A stretch of DNA of 64,000 nt from Cyanobium gracile PCC 6307 (lineage in GTDB: Bacteria > Cyanobacteriota > Cyanobacteriia > PCC-6307 > Cyanobiaceae), in NCBI RefSeq assembly GCF_000316515.1, contig NC_019675.1:3278365-3342364 (forward strand). Direction: 5' to 3'. Below are positions 7,722 to 15,518 of this stretch, in pieces. Within the stretch, counting starts at the first letter, position 1, and each line of letters opens with the position of its first letter. Below the pieces are notes generated by a model. The model was not told where the DNA came from, made no database searches, and saw nothing but the letters and a program-made list of their open reading frames with translations. A program made the position numbers and the translations under genes.

Positions 7722-9920
7722 ATGAACACGACGACAGTCACCCAGAACCCTACCCATTCCTACGGGAAGCCCGGAAGCCACGGCCCGCCGCCCACTGGCG
7801 GCGGCAAAGGCATGGCCAAGGATCCCATCTGCGGCATGGTGGTTCCCAGGGCCACAGCCCTCACCACCCAGCGCGGCGGCCGCGACTACTACTTCTGCAG
7901 CCAGACCTGCCTGCAGACCTTCCAGAATCCGGACCGCGAATTGCGCGTGATGCTCCGGCGGGTGGGCTTCGTGATCGGCGGGGTGCTGGCTCTGGCGCTG
8001 TTGCGGGCCGGGGCCTTCATCGCCCTGGCCGCTGGGGTGAGTCTGGTGTCCTGGGCTCCTGTGTCCTTCCTGCCCTGGATGAGCTGGGGGAAGTGGCTGT
8101 TCGTGCTTGCCACCCCCGTGCAGTTCATCGGTGGCTGGTCGTTCTATACCGGCGCCTGGGCTGCCCTGAAGCGCCGCGCCCTCAACATGGACGTGCTGAT
8201 CGCCCTGGGCACCTCCGTCGCCTACTTCTACAGCGTGGTGGTGGTGTTCGCGCCGACCTGGCTGCCGGTCGGCGTCAGTGAACGGGACGTGTACTTCGAA
8301 GTCTCGGCGGTGGTGATCGCCTTCGTGCTGATGGGCAAGTACATGGAGGAGATCATCAAGAAACGCTCCTCAGCCGCCGTGAGGAAGCTGCTCGACCTCC
8401 AGCCCGCCACGGCCACGGTGATCCGCGAAGGGGTGGAGATGACCGTGCCCGCCGATGCCATCGACACAGGCGAGACGGTGCTGGTGCGGCCGGGCGAGAA
8501 GATCCCCGCCGATGGGGTGGTGCTGGATGGCATCTCCTCGGTGGACGAATCCTTGCTCACCGGTGAATCTCTCCCGGTGGCCAAACAGGCCGGCGCCGAA
8601 CTGATCGGCGGCACTCTGAATGGAATGGGCCTGTTGCGCTTCCAGGCCAGCCGGGTGGGATCCGACACGGCGCTGGCCCAGATCGTGCGGATCGTGGAAG
8701 AGGCCCAGGCCAGCACCGCCAGCGTGCAACGCCTGGCCGATCAGGTAACCGGCTGGTTCGTGCCGGCCGTGGTGTTGATCGCCTTCGCGGCCTTCGCCCT
8801 CTGGACCCTGGCGGGCCAGTTCAGCAGTGGTCTGCTGGCCTTCATTGCCGTGCTGGTGATCTCCTGCCCCTGTGCCTTGGGCATCGCCACCCCCGCGGCC
8901 CTGATGGTGGGGGTGGGCAAGGGCGCCGAGCAGGGCATCCTGATCCGCAGCGGCGAGGTGCTGGAGCGGGCCGAGAAGCTCACCACCGTGGTCTTCGACA
9001 AGACCGGCACGCTCACCTTGGGCAAGCCGGTGCTCACCGATCTGGAGCCCCTGGCAAGCCATTCGGAGCAGGAAGTGCTTCAGCTCGCAGGTTCCCTGGA
9101 GCATGGCTCAGAACATCCCCTGGCGGCGGCGATTGCCGAGGCCGTTGCAGAGCGCCATCTGGAGCTGTTGCCGGAGGAGCAGTTTGCGGCCCAGGTGGGT
9201 GAGGGCATCACCGCCAAAGTGGGCGGGGACGTCGTCTGGTTCGGCAACCGTTCCCTGGCGAGCCGCTTCCTGCCTCGGCTTCCCGAGCCTGTGGAGGGGC
9301 TGCTTGCTCAGCTTGAGGCCCAGGGTAAAACGGCCATGCTGCTGGGGCGCGCCGATCAGATCCTTGGGGTGATCGGCGTTGCCGATACGGTCAGACCCGA
9401 GGCCGAGCAGGCCGTGGCCCTGCTGCTGCGCCGTGGCGTGCGGGTGATCATGCTCAGCGGCGACAACCGCACCACCGCAGAAGCGATTGCCGCCCAGGTG
9501 GGGATCACCGAGGTGATCGCCGAGGTGCGGCCAGCTGACAAGGCCGGAACGATCAAGTCCCTGCAGTTGGATGGGCAGAACGTGGCCATGGTGGGTGATG
9601 GCGTCAATGACGCCCCGGCCCTGGCCACCGCCAACATCGGCATCGCCATCGGCTCCGGTTCGGATGTGGCCAAGGAGGCCGGCGACATCATCTTGATGGG
9701 CAACGACGTCCGGCTGGTTGTGACCGCCATCGGCCTGTCGCGGGCCACCATGCGCAAAATCCGCCAGAACCTGTTCTGGGCGTTCTTCTACAACATGATC
9801 GGCATCCCGATTGCCGCCTTTGGTTGGCTCAATCCGATGATCGCCGGGGCGGCCATGGCCCTGAGTTCGCTCTCGGTGATCGTGAATTCCTCCTTGCTGC
9901 GTCGCTTCCGGGCCGCTTGA
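7722..9920 (+). CDS. copA: Copper-exporting P1B-1 ATPase with N-terminal YHS domain
   Basis: The 732-residue pump begins with a YHS domain (DPICGMVV at 34-41, CSQTC at 59-63) in place of an HMA domain. The core has TGESLPV (about 283), the metal-transport motif CPC (VISCPCALG, about 382), DKTGTLT (about 426), EHPLAAAI (HP locus), [10 protein letters not shown] (about 625), YNMIGIP in TM7 and [12 protein letters not shown] in TM8. The YN and MxxSS signatures mark Cu(I)-type P1B-1 ATPases. A clear ribosome site AGGAG precedes the ATG. It probably moves Cu(I) to the periplasm, where the DUF305 protein and multicopper oxidase act. Confidence 0.93.
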   Translation: MNTTTVTQNPTHSYGKPGSHGPPPTGGGKGMAKDPICGMVVPRATALTTQRGGRDYYFCSQTCLQTFQNPDRELRVMLRRVGFVIGGVLALALLRAGAFIALAAGVSLVSWAPVSFLPWMSWGKWLFVLATPVQFIGGWSFYTGAWAALKRRALNMDVLIALGTSVAYFYSVVVVFAPTWLPVGVSERDVYFEVSAVVIAFVLMGKYMEEIIKKRSSAAVRKLLDLQPATATVIREGVEMTVPADAIDTGETVLVRPGEKIPADGVVLDGISSVDESLLTGESLPVAKQAGAELIGGTLNGMGLLRFQASRVGSDTALAQIVRIVEEAQASTASVQRLADQVTGWFVPAVVLIAFAAFALWTLAGQFSSGLLAFIAVLVISCPCALGIATPAALMVGVGKGAEQGILIRSGEVLERAEKLTTVVFDKTGTLTLGKPVLTDLEPLASHSEQEVLQLAGSLEHGSEHPLAAAIAEAVAERHLELLPEEQFAAQVGEGITAKVGGDVVWFGNRSLASRFLPRLPEPVEGLLAQLEAQGKTAMLLGRADQILGVIGVADTVRPEAEQAVALLLRRGVRVIMLSGDNRTTAEAIAAQVGITEVIAEVRPADKAGTIKSLQLDGQNVAMVGDGVNDAPALATANIGIAIGSGSDVAKEAGDIILMGNDVRLVVTAIGLSRATMRKIRQNLFWAFFYNMIGIPIAAFGWLNPMIAGAAMALSSLSVIVNSSLLRRFRAA

Positions 9921-10208
9921 TCAAGATGACGGTGGTGCCGGCTTCCGTCCACTTCGACTGCCCAACAACAAACCAATCCCTGAGCCGGCAATGAACAGGG
10001 TGAGCACGCCGAGGACAGTGGAGTAATAGGGCTGAAGGTTGATGACCCCGAAGTTGCCCGTATGCAGCTTGATTAACCAGAAGGCTTCAATGTCCCGGGC
10101 CGAAAGAGCGCCATAGAGCGAACCGGACAGGGCCGTCACCAGGAGTGGTAAGGCGGCCATCGGCACCAGGGTGCGGTGGAGCCGTCGCAACTGGTGTGGT
10201 CGGTTCAT
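9921..10208 (-). CDS. PepSY-associated small membrane protein
   Basis: The 95-residue protein has two hydrophobic helices (LVPMAALPLLVTALSGSLYG at about 15-34 and VLGVLTLFIAGSGIGLLLG at about 66-84) joined by a segment with KLHTGNFG. This pattern resembles PepSY-type transmembrane proteins (helix, then HTG motif) seen with iron or copper uptake and redox systems. Its ATG overlaps the stop codon of the upstream DUF3721 gene by four bases, so it belongs to the same operon. The exact role is unknown. Confidence 0.65.
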   Translation of the reverse strand: MNRPHQLRRLHRTLVPMAALPLLVTALSGSLYGALSARDIEAFWLIKLHTGNFGVINLQPYYSTVLGVLTLFIAGSGIGLLLGSRSGRKPAPPSS

Positions 10209-10459
10209 TCGTTCTGTAGCGCCTTGTGCAACTGCTGTTCATTGGCGCAGGGCATCCACAGGGAGCCCATAGGGAAAACACCCTTGCACTTGAGCTCGTC
10301 AGCACGCTTTTCGGCTTCCTGCTTGGTCTTGAACATGCCCTTCATATGGGCCTCAGCCGGTGCCGTGGTGAGAAGTGGGGAGATGGCTGCCGCTGCCAGG
10401 GCAGCCAGCAGGGCCCAGCGTTGGTAGGGCAGCAGGCGGGTGGTGTGGGGCTGGTTCAT
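10205..10459 (-). CDS. DUF3721 secreted mini-protein 1
   Basis: The 84-residue product has a signal peptide (hydrophobic ALLAALAAAAISPLLTT, cleavage near AEA). The short mature part carries KQEAEKRADELKCKGVF, then MGSLWMPC. The core LKCxGVFxMGxxWMPC is shared with the next gene and matches what I recall of the cyanobacterial family DUF3721. Two Cys, several Met and one His (HMKGMF) suit copper binding. The ATG at 10459 is preferred over an upstream one because the signal peptide then starts normally. It overlaps the following PepSY-like gene by four bases. Confidence 0.7.
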   Translation of the reverse strand: MNQPHTTRLLPYQRWALLAALAAAAISPLLTTAPAEAHMKGMFKTKQEAEKRADELKCKGVFPMGSLWMPCANEQQLHKALQNE

Positions 10460-10512
10460 CGGGTGGTGGCGGCGTGGGTCGAAGGTCAAAGAAGTAGAGC
10501 GGAGTGATGGAG

Positions 10513-10728
10513 TCACTTCTCCTTGGAGACCGCCTTTTGATAGGCCTCAAAGTTCTGACAGGGCATCCAGTCTTTGCCCATCGCAAAGACACCGCTGCAC
10601 TTCAGCTCCTTGGCACGCTGTTCTGCAGCGGCCTTGCTCGGGAACATGTCGTAGTCCTGGGCTCGGGCGGTGCCAGAGGCCAAGCAGCCAGCTGCCAGGA
10701 GCACAAGAACCAGAGTGAGGCGGTTCAC
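10513..10728 (-). CDS. DUF3721 secreted mini-protein 2
   Basis: The 71-residue paralogue of the gene downstream has a signal peptide (LTLVLVLLAAGCLASGTARA), then AAAEQRAKELKCSGVF and MGKDWMPC. The first gene after the MerR-type promoter at 10757-10788, it leads a three-gene run with the second DUF3721 gene and the PepSY-like gene. The Cys-Met-Trp-Met-Cys arrangement and the promoter suggest a periplasmic copper-binding role, which is inference; biochemical function is not known to me. Confidence 0.7.
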   Translation of the reverse strand: MNRLTLVLVLLAAGCLASGTARAQDYDMFPSKAAAEQRAKELKCSGVFAMGKDWMPCQNFEAYQKAVSKEK

Positions 10729-10756
10729 GGAATACCAGGGGGAAGGTGCCGAGGTC

Positions 10757-10788
10757 AGTTTAGAGTCTCCTCATAAGTGGAGAGTCAA
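10757..10788 (-). promoter_or_regulatory. MerR/CueR-type promoter of the DUF3721 operon, next to merR
   Basis: Minus strand: TTGACT (10783-10788), a 20-bp spacer with CTCCACTTATGAGGAG, then TAAACT (10757-10762). The site ends five bases before the divergent regulator start at 10793, so a regulator bound here would probably also control its own transcription. Confidence 0.82.
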
Positions 10789-10792
10789 GCCC

Positions 10793-11209
10793 ATGGCAGC
10801 CATCGGCCTCACGACTGGGCTGAAGATCGGTGCGCTGGCCGGCCGCAGTGGCCTGCCGGTCAAGACCCTGCGCTACTACGAGGACCTGGGTCTGTTGCCG
10901 GCGATCGGCCGCAGCGAAGGTGGCTACCGCCTCTTTGCTGAGGAGAGCCTGCGCCGTCTGGAGTTCATCCGCCGCCTCAAGACCCTTGGGCTCAGCCTGG
11001 AGGAAATCCAGGCCTGCCTGGCGGTTCACGATGCCGGTGATCTGCCCTGCGGTGACATCGAGATCCAGCTGGGACGCCAGATCGAGCGGATCGATGGCCA
11101 GATCAAGGAACTGCGGCAACTCAGAAAGGAACTGAAGGACCTGCTGGCCGGCTGGCAGAGCAATCCCACCAAGGACAGCAACGTGATCTGCCCCAACCTG
11201 CATGTGTGA
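10793..11209 (+). CDS. MerR-family metal-responsive regulator
   Basis: The 138-residue regulator has an N-terminal winged helix-turn-helix (KIGALAGRSGLPVKTLRYYE, about residues 10-29; then SEGGYRLF), a long dimerisation helix and C-terminal Cys residues (LPCGD near 83 and VICPNLHV at the end). A two-Cys arrangement of this kind is used by CueR/ZntR-type sensors to bind Cu(I) or Zn(II). The ATG at 10793 gives the normal family N-terminus. It is the only regulator of this type in the window and the best candidate for the five intact 20-bp-spacer promoters. Metal specificity, copper by context, cannot be settled from sequence alone. Confidence 0.85.
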   Translation: MAAIGLTTGLKIGALAGRSGLPVKTLRYYEDLGLLPAIGRSEGGYRLFAEESLRRLEFIRRLKTLGLSLEEIQACLAVHDAGDLPCGDIEIQLGRQIERIDGQIKELRQLRKELKDLLAGWQSNPTKDSNVICPNLHV

Positions 11210-11301
11210 CGGCCGCCAGGTGAAGCAATGACCCGGAGAGGCGTCCAGCGTCCTGCTGCCTCCCCATGCTAATGACAGGCAGACGGCATGGAGCAACGCT
11301 G

Positions 11302-11979
11302 ATGATCCAGCACCGACTCGCGACGACAGCAGGGCTTGGGGCGCTCCTCCTATGGCTGGGAGCTCCTGCTCTGTCTCAGGCTCCCCAGGTGGCGGCCCCT
11401 GCAGGCGGGATGGGAGCGGGGCAAATGGGTCCGGGGCGGATGGGCACCCAGTCGATGGATCAGCACTTCATCGTGATGATGATTCCTCACCACGATGGGG
11501 CGATCGCCATGGCCGATCTTGCCCTCACCCGCGCAAAACGTCCCGAGATCAAAGAGCTGGCCAAGAGCATCAAATCCAGTCAGACGAGTGAAAACACACA
11601 GATGCGGACCTGGTACAGGCAGTGGTTCGGCGGCGACGTTCCCGCCATGACGGGTGGTGGAGCCATGGGCATGGGGGGGATGGGTGCTGGCATGGGAATG
11701 AGTGGTGGCATGGGTCCTGGCATGGGCATGGGCTGCTGCAGCGGAATGGGAATGATGGGCACCAGCCTGGCCGCCCTGAAGAACTCCGCCGACTTCGATC
11801 GGGCCTTCATCGAGCAGATGATTCCCCACCACCGCATGGGCGTGATGATGGCCTCGATGGCCCAGACCAGCAGCCAGCATCCGCAGCTCAAGGTGATGCA
11901 GCAGGCCATGGTCAAGGCCCAGAGCCAGGAGATCGAGCAGATGACGCAGTGGTATCGCAGCTGGTACGGAACGTCCTGA
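11302..11979 (+). CDS. Double-domain DUF305 periplasmic protein
   Basis: The 225-residue protein starts with a signal peptide (TTAGLGALLLWLGAPALS). Two DUF305 units carry near-identical motifs, FIVMMIPHHDGAIAMADLA and FIEQMIPHHRMGVMMASMA, joined by a very Met/Gly-rich linker (GGMGAGMGMSGGMGPGMGMG, then CCSGMGMM). It differs in layout from the DUF305 gene at 6929 and is not a recent copy. The ATG at 11302 has GGAG eight bases upstream. The probable role is periplasmic copper sequestration. It follows merR in the same direction without a clear operator of its own, and its stop overlaps the DUF302 start. Confidence 0.87.
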   Translation: MIQHRLATTAGLGALLLWLGAPALSQAPQVAAPAGGMGAGQMGPGRMGTQSMDQHFIVMMIPHHDGAIAMADLALTRAKRPEIKELAKSIKSSQTSENTQMRTWYRQWFGGDVPAMTGGGAMGMGGMGAGMGMSGGMGPGMGMGCCSGMGMMGTSLAALKNSADFDRAFIEQMIPHHRMGVMMASMAQTSSQHPQLKVMQQAMVKAQSQEIEQMTQWYRSWYGTS

Positions 11980-12380
11980 TGTCAGCCATGGATCCGTTCT
12001 TCATTCGCGACACGCCGAAATCCTTCGAGGAGACCAGTAGCGCCCTCCAGGAGGCGGTGGTGGACCAGGACTTCGGCGTGCTGGCCGTCCATGATCTGGG
12101 CAACACTCTGCGCAGCAAGGGCCTGCCGTTCCCGGAGCAGTGCCGCATCTTCGAGGTGTGCAACCCCCAGCAGGCCGCCGCGGTGCTCAGCACCACGATG
12201 GCGCTCAGCCTGGCACTGCCCTGCCGGATCTCCGTCTACACAGAAGCCGGCCAGACCCGCCTTGGCATGATCCGCCCCGAGGCGATGCTTGCGGGCCGCT
12301 CGGCCGATCCCGCCCTGAAGGAAGTGGCCCGCGCGGTGGAGTCCTCCACCACGGCGATCATCGAGGCCGCTGCGGCTTAG
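11979..12380 (+). CDS. DUF302 domain protein
   Basis: The 133-residue protein belongs to the DUF302 family: SFEETSSALQEAVVDQDFG, an internal EVCNPQQAAAVLS and LALPCRISVYTE are recognisable. The family is often found with thiol or metal-stress genes, but its activity is unknown. The start ATG shares one base with the stop codon of the preceding DUF305 gene (TGATG), so the two are translationally coupled. An alternative start ATG lies nine bases downstream. Confidence 0.8.
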   Translation: MSAMDPFFIRDTPKSFEETSSALQEAVVDQDFGVLAVHDLGNTLRSKGLPFPEQCRIFEVCNPQQAAAVLSTTMALSLALPCRISVYTEAGQTRLGMIRPEAMLAGRSADPALKEVARAVESSTTAIIEAAAA

Positions 12381-12466
12381 CCGGGAAGCTCTGCAAAGGT
12401 GAGCCCACAGGACACGTCCACCCTGGCCCCCTTTCCTCCACTGATCCTGCTCAGGCATCGCCGCAG

Positions 12467-12770
12467 CCCACCGAGGTGCTGGCGGGATCGATCGAGCGCG
12501 TCACCTTCCACAACGCTGAGAATGGCTTCTGCGTGCTGCGCATCAAGGCCCGCGGCACCACGACATGGTGACGGTTGTGGGCCCTGCCGCCGAAATCATT
12601 GCCGGTGAATGGTTGACCGTGAGCGGCACCTGGGTGTATGAACGCGAGCACGGCCAGCAGTCCAAGGCCTCCTTCTTCAGGGCATTAGCCCCCCACCACC
12701 GCCGAAGGGATCGAAAAGTACCAGGGCTCGGGAGTGATCCGCGGCATCGGCCCGACCTACGACGGTGACG
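12467..12770 (+). pseudogene. RecD2-like helicase remnant
   Basis: Only the first hundred or so residues of a RecD-like DNA helicase remain, spread over three frames. The pieces are EVLAGSIERVTFHNAENGF, then after a shift VTVVGPAAEIIAGEWLTVSG and EREHGQQ, then after another shift PPTTAEGIEKY and SGVIRGIGPTY. These match the conserved N-terminal OB-like segment of RecD2. The rest of the gene is absent. It is probably chromosomal debris left by insertion of the metal genes. Confidence 0.75.
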
Positions 12771-12920
12771 GCCTGGCGGCTGAGCTCTCGATCTTGCTAC
12801 TCGCTCTGCTCTGAGAGGAGCGCCGCAGGGATGTAGCCAGAACCATCCCCTGGACGGAGCAAAGCCTGGGCCTTGAGCTCACACCCAGATAGAAGGCAGC
12901 CGTCCGGACGATCGAGACAC

Positions 12921-13190
12921 TCAGGCCCACCACGTCCACCAATGTCTGCGGCCCGCTGGCCTGGCGTGGCGGCCATCGCACAGCGGGTAGCGGTGGGAGT
13001 GGCCGCAGCCGCAGACCATCACCGTGCTGGCCTGATCAAGCCGTAGCTCGCGTGACACCCAGCCGGTGCCGAGGTGGGCGCCATCACAGATCCAGCCATG
13101 GCGGCTGCGGCCGCAGCGGCAGAGCTGGTGCACGCCGGCTGGCAGCTCCAGGGGAATCGGACCCGAAGAGGGTGGAGCCGATTCAGCCAT
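12921..13190 (-). CDS. Two-motif CDGSH iron-sulfur protein
   Basis: The 89-residue protein contains two CDGSH-type cluster-binding motifs, CRCGRSRHGWICDGAH and CGCGHSHRYPLCDGRH. In this family each motif uses three Cys and one His to hold a 2Fe-2S cluster (MitoNEET-like). The chosen ATG at 13190 overlaps the end of the metallothionein gene by eight bases, giving tight translational coupling. An upstream in-frame ATG at 13226 lies inside the metallothionein coding region. A role in metal or redox sensing or cluster transfer beside the metallothionein is inferred. Confidence 0.82.
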   Translation of the reverse strand: MAESAPPSSGPIPLELPAGVHQLCRCGRSRHGWICDGAHLGTGWVSRELRLDQASTVMVCGCGHSHRYPLCDGRHARPAGRRHWWTWWA

Positions 13191-13365
13191 AGCATTCACA
13201 GCCACAGGCGGCATGACAGGACTCACCGTTGGGGTGCCCCTTGGCGCAGACCTCGCTGCAAAAAAGCAGGGCGCCGTTGCGGAACGGGCTGTCCGCTTGC
13301 ACCGTGCAGTGGCAGGCCGGGCAGGCGCACTGCAGCGTGGCGGGTTTCTCCTGGGTCGCGTTCAT
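13183..13365 (-). CDS. smtA: SmtA-type metallothionein
   Basis: The 60-residue, Cys-rich protein has ten Cys: CACPACHC (13-20), CSEVC (36-40) and a C-terminal cluster SCHAACGCEC (49-58). It also has His19, His44 and His51. The order CxCxxCxC, FCSxxC, CGCxC matches cyanobacterial SmtA/BmtA, which bind Zn, Cd or Cu in the cytoplasm. GGAGAGG precedes the ATG at 13365. No adjacent smtB-type repressor gene is visible in the window. Confidence 0.9.
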   Translation of the reverse strand: MNATQEKPATLQCACPACHCTVQADSPFRNGALLFCSEVCAKGHPNGESCHAACGCECYG

Positions 13366-13443
13366 GGCCTCTCCTTGCCCTGCGCCGATGGGCCCAGTCA
13401 GGTGCCGCCGGAGCCGGGGAGGAACGGCTTGCCGTACTGACAA

Positions 13444-13998
13444 GCCTGGCTGGCGGAACTATTCATAAGGGAGAGGCCACGACCAGGGCAGCGCGAGCCC
13501 AGACCCTGCAACCGTCCCAAGGGCGTCCGACATGGGGCGCCCTTCTTATTGGGGAAGAGTTCGGCGGTGATCATCTTCTGAGAAGACAGGCAGAGCAGGG
13601 CTCCCCACCACGGCGCCTATAGGCGTCAGTTCCGGGCGCCCCCTTCATGCAGTCGCCTGGCTATCTCAGACTTTACTCAGCTCAGAGTCTGAGCATCACG
13701 GTCAGCCATGGTTGATCCCTCTCGGGTTTCGTTCCGCGCCTGGAACTATGAGAACGAGAAGGGAAAGCAGGCACTAAGCCGCAAGGCGTGAAGAACGCCC
13801 GTACTAGAAAGGGTGTCCTGGTTTGGCCGGCACCGCTTCGACGTCCTGCGCCAGCTGTGGCTGATGGTGGCTCGGGAGCGCGGCAAGGTTGCCAATGGCT
13901 GGGCGGGGTGCGGCCTGGCCAAGGTTTCGGTGCTTGAGCCGCATGTGCGCCCGGGCCGCAACTCGGGAGCCTTCCCTTTGTCCGCGCGGGCGGGTGTT
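13444..13998. other. Intergenic region, no supported gene
   Basis: Nothing convincingly coding was found. A 7-bp stem (AAGGGCG at 13519-13525, CGCCCTT at 13538-13544) followed by CTTATT may terminate transcription on the plus strand. A plus-strand frame starting with GTG at 13813 has plausible composition but no ribosome site or recognisable family, and most of it overlaps the antisense gene at 13999. Confidence 0.4.
13519..13550 (+). terminator. Weak candidate terminator
   Basis: Seven-base-pair GC-rich stem with a 12-base loop followed by a short T-rich tail CTTATT. No plus-strand gene directly upstream is evident, so its purpose is unclear. Confidence 0.3.
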
Positions 13999-15201
13999 TC
14001 AGGTGTCTTCAGGCTTGCGTTCTTCTTGGAACTGCCAGCCGCAACCCCTCCCTCCCTTGGGATCACTCATGTCAACGACGAAGCAGCCAGGGAAACTCGG
14101 AAGCGGCTGAGGCAGGGGGCCGTTTGCCGAGGCTTTACGCGCATGCCGTTTGAGGGTGTCCGTTGTTGAGTGCAACTTCTTGGCCAGCTGCTTCGTTGTG
14201 TACACATCAGGGGCGAGATCGGGTGTCGGCACCGGGACGTGCGATCGGGGAACCAGCAATCCGCTGCTGAGCTTCTGGTGGCCATCCGGTGCTGCCGATA
14301 GAGAGAGCAGAGCCCGCAGGAACACTTTCAGATTCAGGTTGAACTCAAGGCTCTGATCTGAGGTGATCTGAGGATGGATCCTGTTCCACCAAGCGAGGAT
14401 CATTCTTATCCCCTCACGTGCATCGCTGGAGATCTCTTCTGAACGCAGGAACCAGCTCAGCTGCTCCAAAAGCTTGCTCCTGCTTTCGTCATTGAGGTTG
14501 TCGACTAGCCAGCCATCGGCCTGCTCCGGCGCTTCCGGGGGCGACTGCGGTGCCCATTCCGAGAAGTGGTCCCGGCATCCCTGGGGGCCAGCGACCTGTG
14601 GAGACTGCAGGCGGGGAAGCGCATGGATCCGCAGCGGAATGTTCAGCTCGCTGATGGTCTTGATTCCACTGAACGCCTCAAGGGCATCGAAATCGCCCAG
14701 TCTCAGCCCCACCAGCGGTGAGGAACTAGGAGTATTGATTTGAGCGACTCGCTTGAAGATCTCCTGTTGTACTTCTGCTGAATGTCGCAGTGCCCTTGCA
14801 TGTGACCGTTTGAACTCGGATACCCATCGGGGGGACTGGACGACCCCAGCCAAATGTGCCAATGTCTCATTCTTTGCTTCATTAATGGATTGCAGTGCCG
14901 CCGATATATTGACCTGTATAACTCTCTCTTTGCACTGCTCATCCTCAGCCGCGATATGCCCTCCGGTCGCGGCTTTAGTTGCGATCGGCTTGATGATCCC
15001 TGGGTTGCCCTTCGAAACTGGGGTGGCCTCACAGTGGCGCTTAGTCGGACCGCAGCTGCCACCATCCGTCTGGGAATTCATGTCTTTCGTCTGCCGGCTG
15101 GGTTGGGCGGACCTCCTGGCTTTCCCAGGCTGGCTTGGAGAAAGGCCGGCGGCTCTGGGGTTGGCGGGCTTTGCTGGCAGTCCGGTGGTCATTTGATTCA
15201 T
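13999..15201 (-). CDS. Unrecognised protein with possible C-terminal DNA-binding segment
   Basis: I do not recognise a family. The frame is open from 15519, but its first residues simply translate the reverse of the tRNA fragment. A start at the ATG at 15201 (about 400 residues) or at 15081 is therefore more likely; neither has a good ribosome site. The middle is helical and Ala/Glu/Lys-rich (LQSINEAKNETLAHLAG). Near the C-terminus, DVYTTKQLAKKLHSTTDTLK looks like a short helix-turn-helix of the excisionase/MerR type. Composition is less GC-rich than the hydrogenase cluster. Its position directly inside the tRNA scar suggests an element-borne gene, which is inference. Confidence 0.45.
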   Translation of the reverse strand: MNQMTTGLPAKPANPRAAGLSPSQPGKARRSAQPSRQTKDMNSQTDGGSCGPTKRHCEATPVSKGNPGIIKPIATKAATGGHIAAEDEQCKERVIQVNISAALQSINEAKNETLAHLAGVVQSPRWVSEFKRSHARALRHSAEVQQEIFKRVAQINTPSSSPLVGLRLGDFDALEAFSGIKTISELNIPLRIHALPRLQSPQVAGPQGCRDHFSEWAPQSPPEAPEQADGWLVDNLNDESRSKLLEQLSWFLRSEEISSDAREGIRMILAWWNRIHPQITSDQSLEFNLNLKVFLRALLSLSAAPDGHQKLSSGLLVPRSHVPVPTPDLAPDVYTTKQLAKKLHSTTDTLKRHARKASANGPLPQPLPSFPGCFVVDMSDPKGGRGCGWQFQEERKPEDT

Positions 15202-15460
15202 GGCCAGTTGAGACTGGCTGCGGCGGGGCTCATTTGAGACGAATGATACAGAGTTTTTCCGATCTGGTCCCTGGTGTTGCCACCAGCCACGGTGCCTGCA
15301 GCCAAAAAATGGATCCACACCCCCTGCCAGTGGGGGTACGAGGCGGTGAGACCGAGGCTTGCTCACCGGATGGAAGTGCACAGTTGGCCCCGCAAGCCAC
15401 GGCCAGTAGGCATTTCGTAGGCATGATTCCTCCGAGACCCATTGCCCAGCAATGTTTTCC

Positions 15461-15518
15461 TGCGGACTTAAAATCCGCAGGCCGCAAGGCTGTGGGGGTT
15501 CAAGTCCCCCTGCCCCCA
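15461..15518 (+). tRNA. 3' fragment of tRNA-Leu(UAA), likely attachment-site scar
   Basis: A perfect anticodon arm (TGCGGA, loop CTTAAAA, TCCGCA) with anticodon UAA is followed by a leucine-type variable arm, a T arm (GGGGG TTCAAGT CCCCC) and the 3' acceptor strand TGCCCCC plus discriminator A. The expected 5' half (acceptor GGGGGCA and the D arm) is absent upstream. This is therefore a fragment from the anticodon arm to the 3' end, the part usually duplicated when an element integrates into a tRNA gene. No group I intron is present, because the anticodon loop is uninterrupted. Confidence 0.8.

Noticed and set aside
13813..14169. A plus-strand protein-like frame with a GTG start
   Set aside because: No ribosome site or family, and it overlaps the longer antisense gene.
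15461..15518. A group I intron in tRNA-Leu(UAA), common in cyanobacteria
   Set aside because: The anticodon loop CTTAAAA is uninterrupted and there is no 5' exon upstream, so this is a fragment, not an intron-containing gene.
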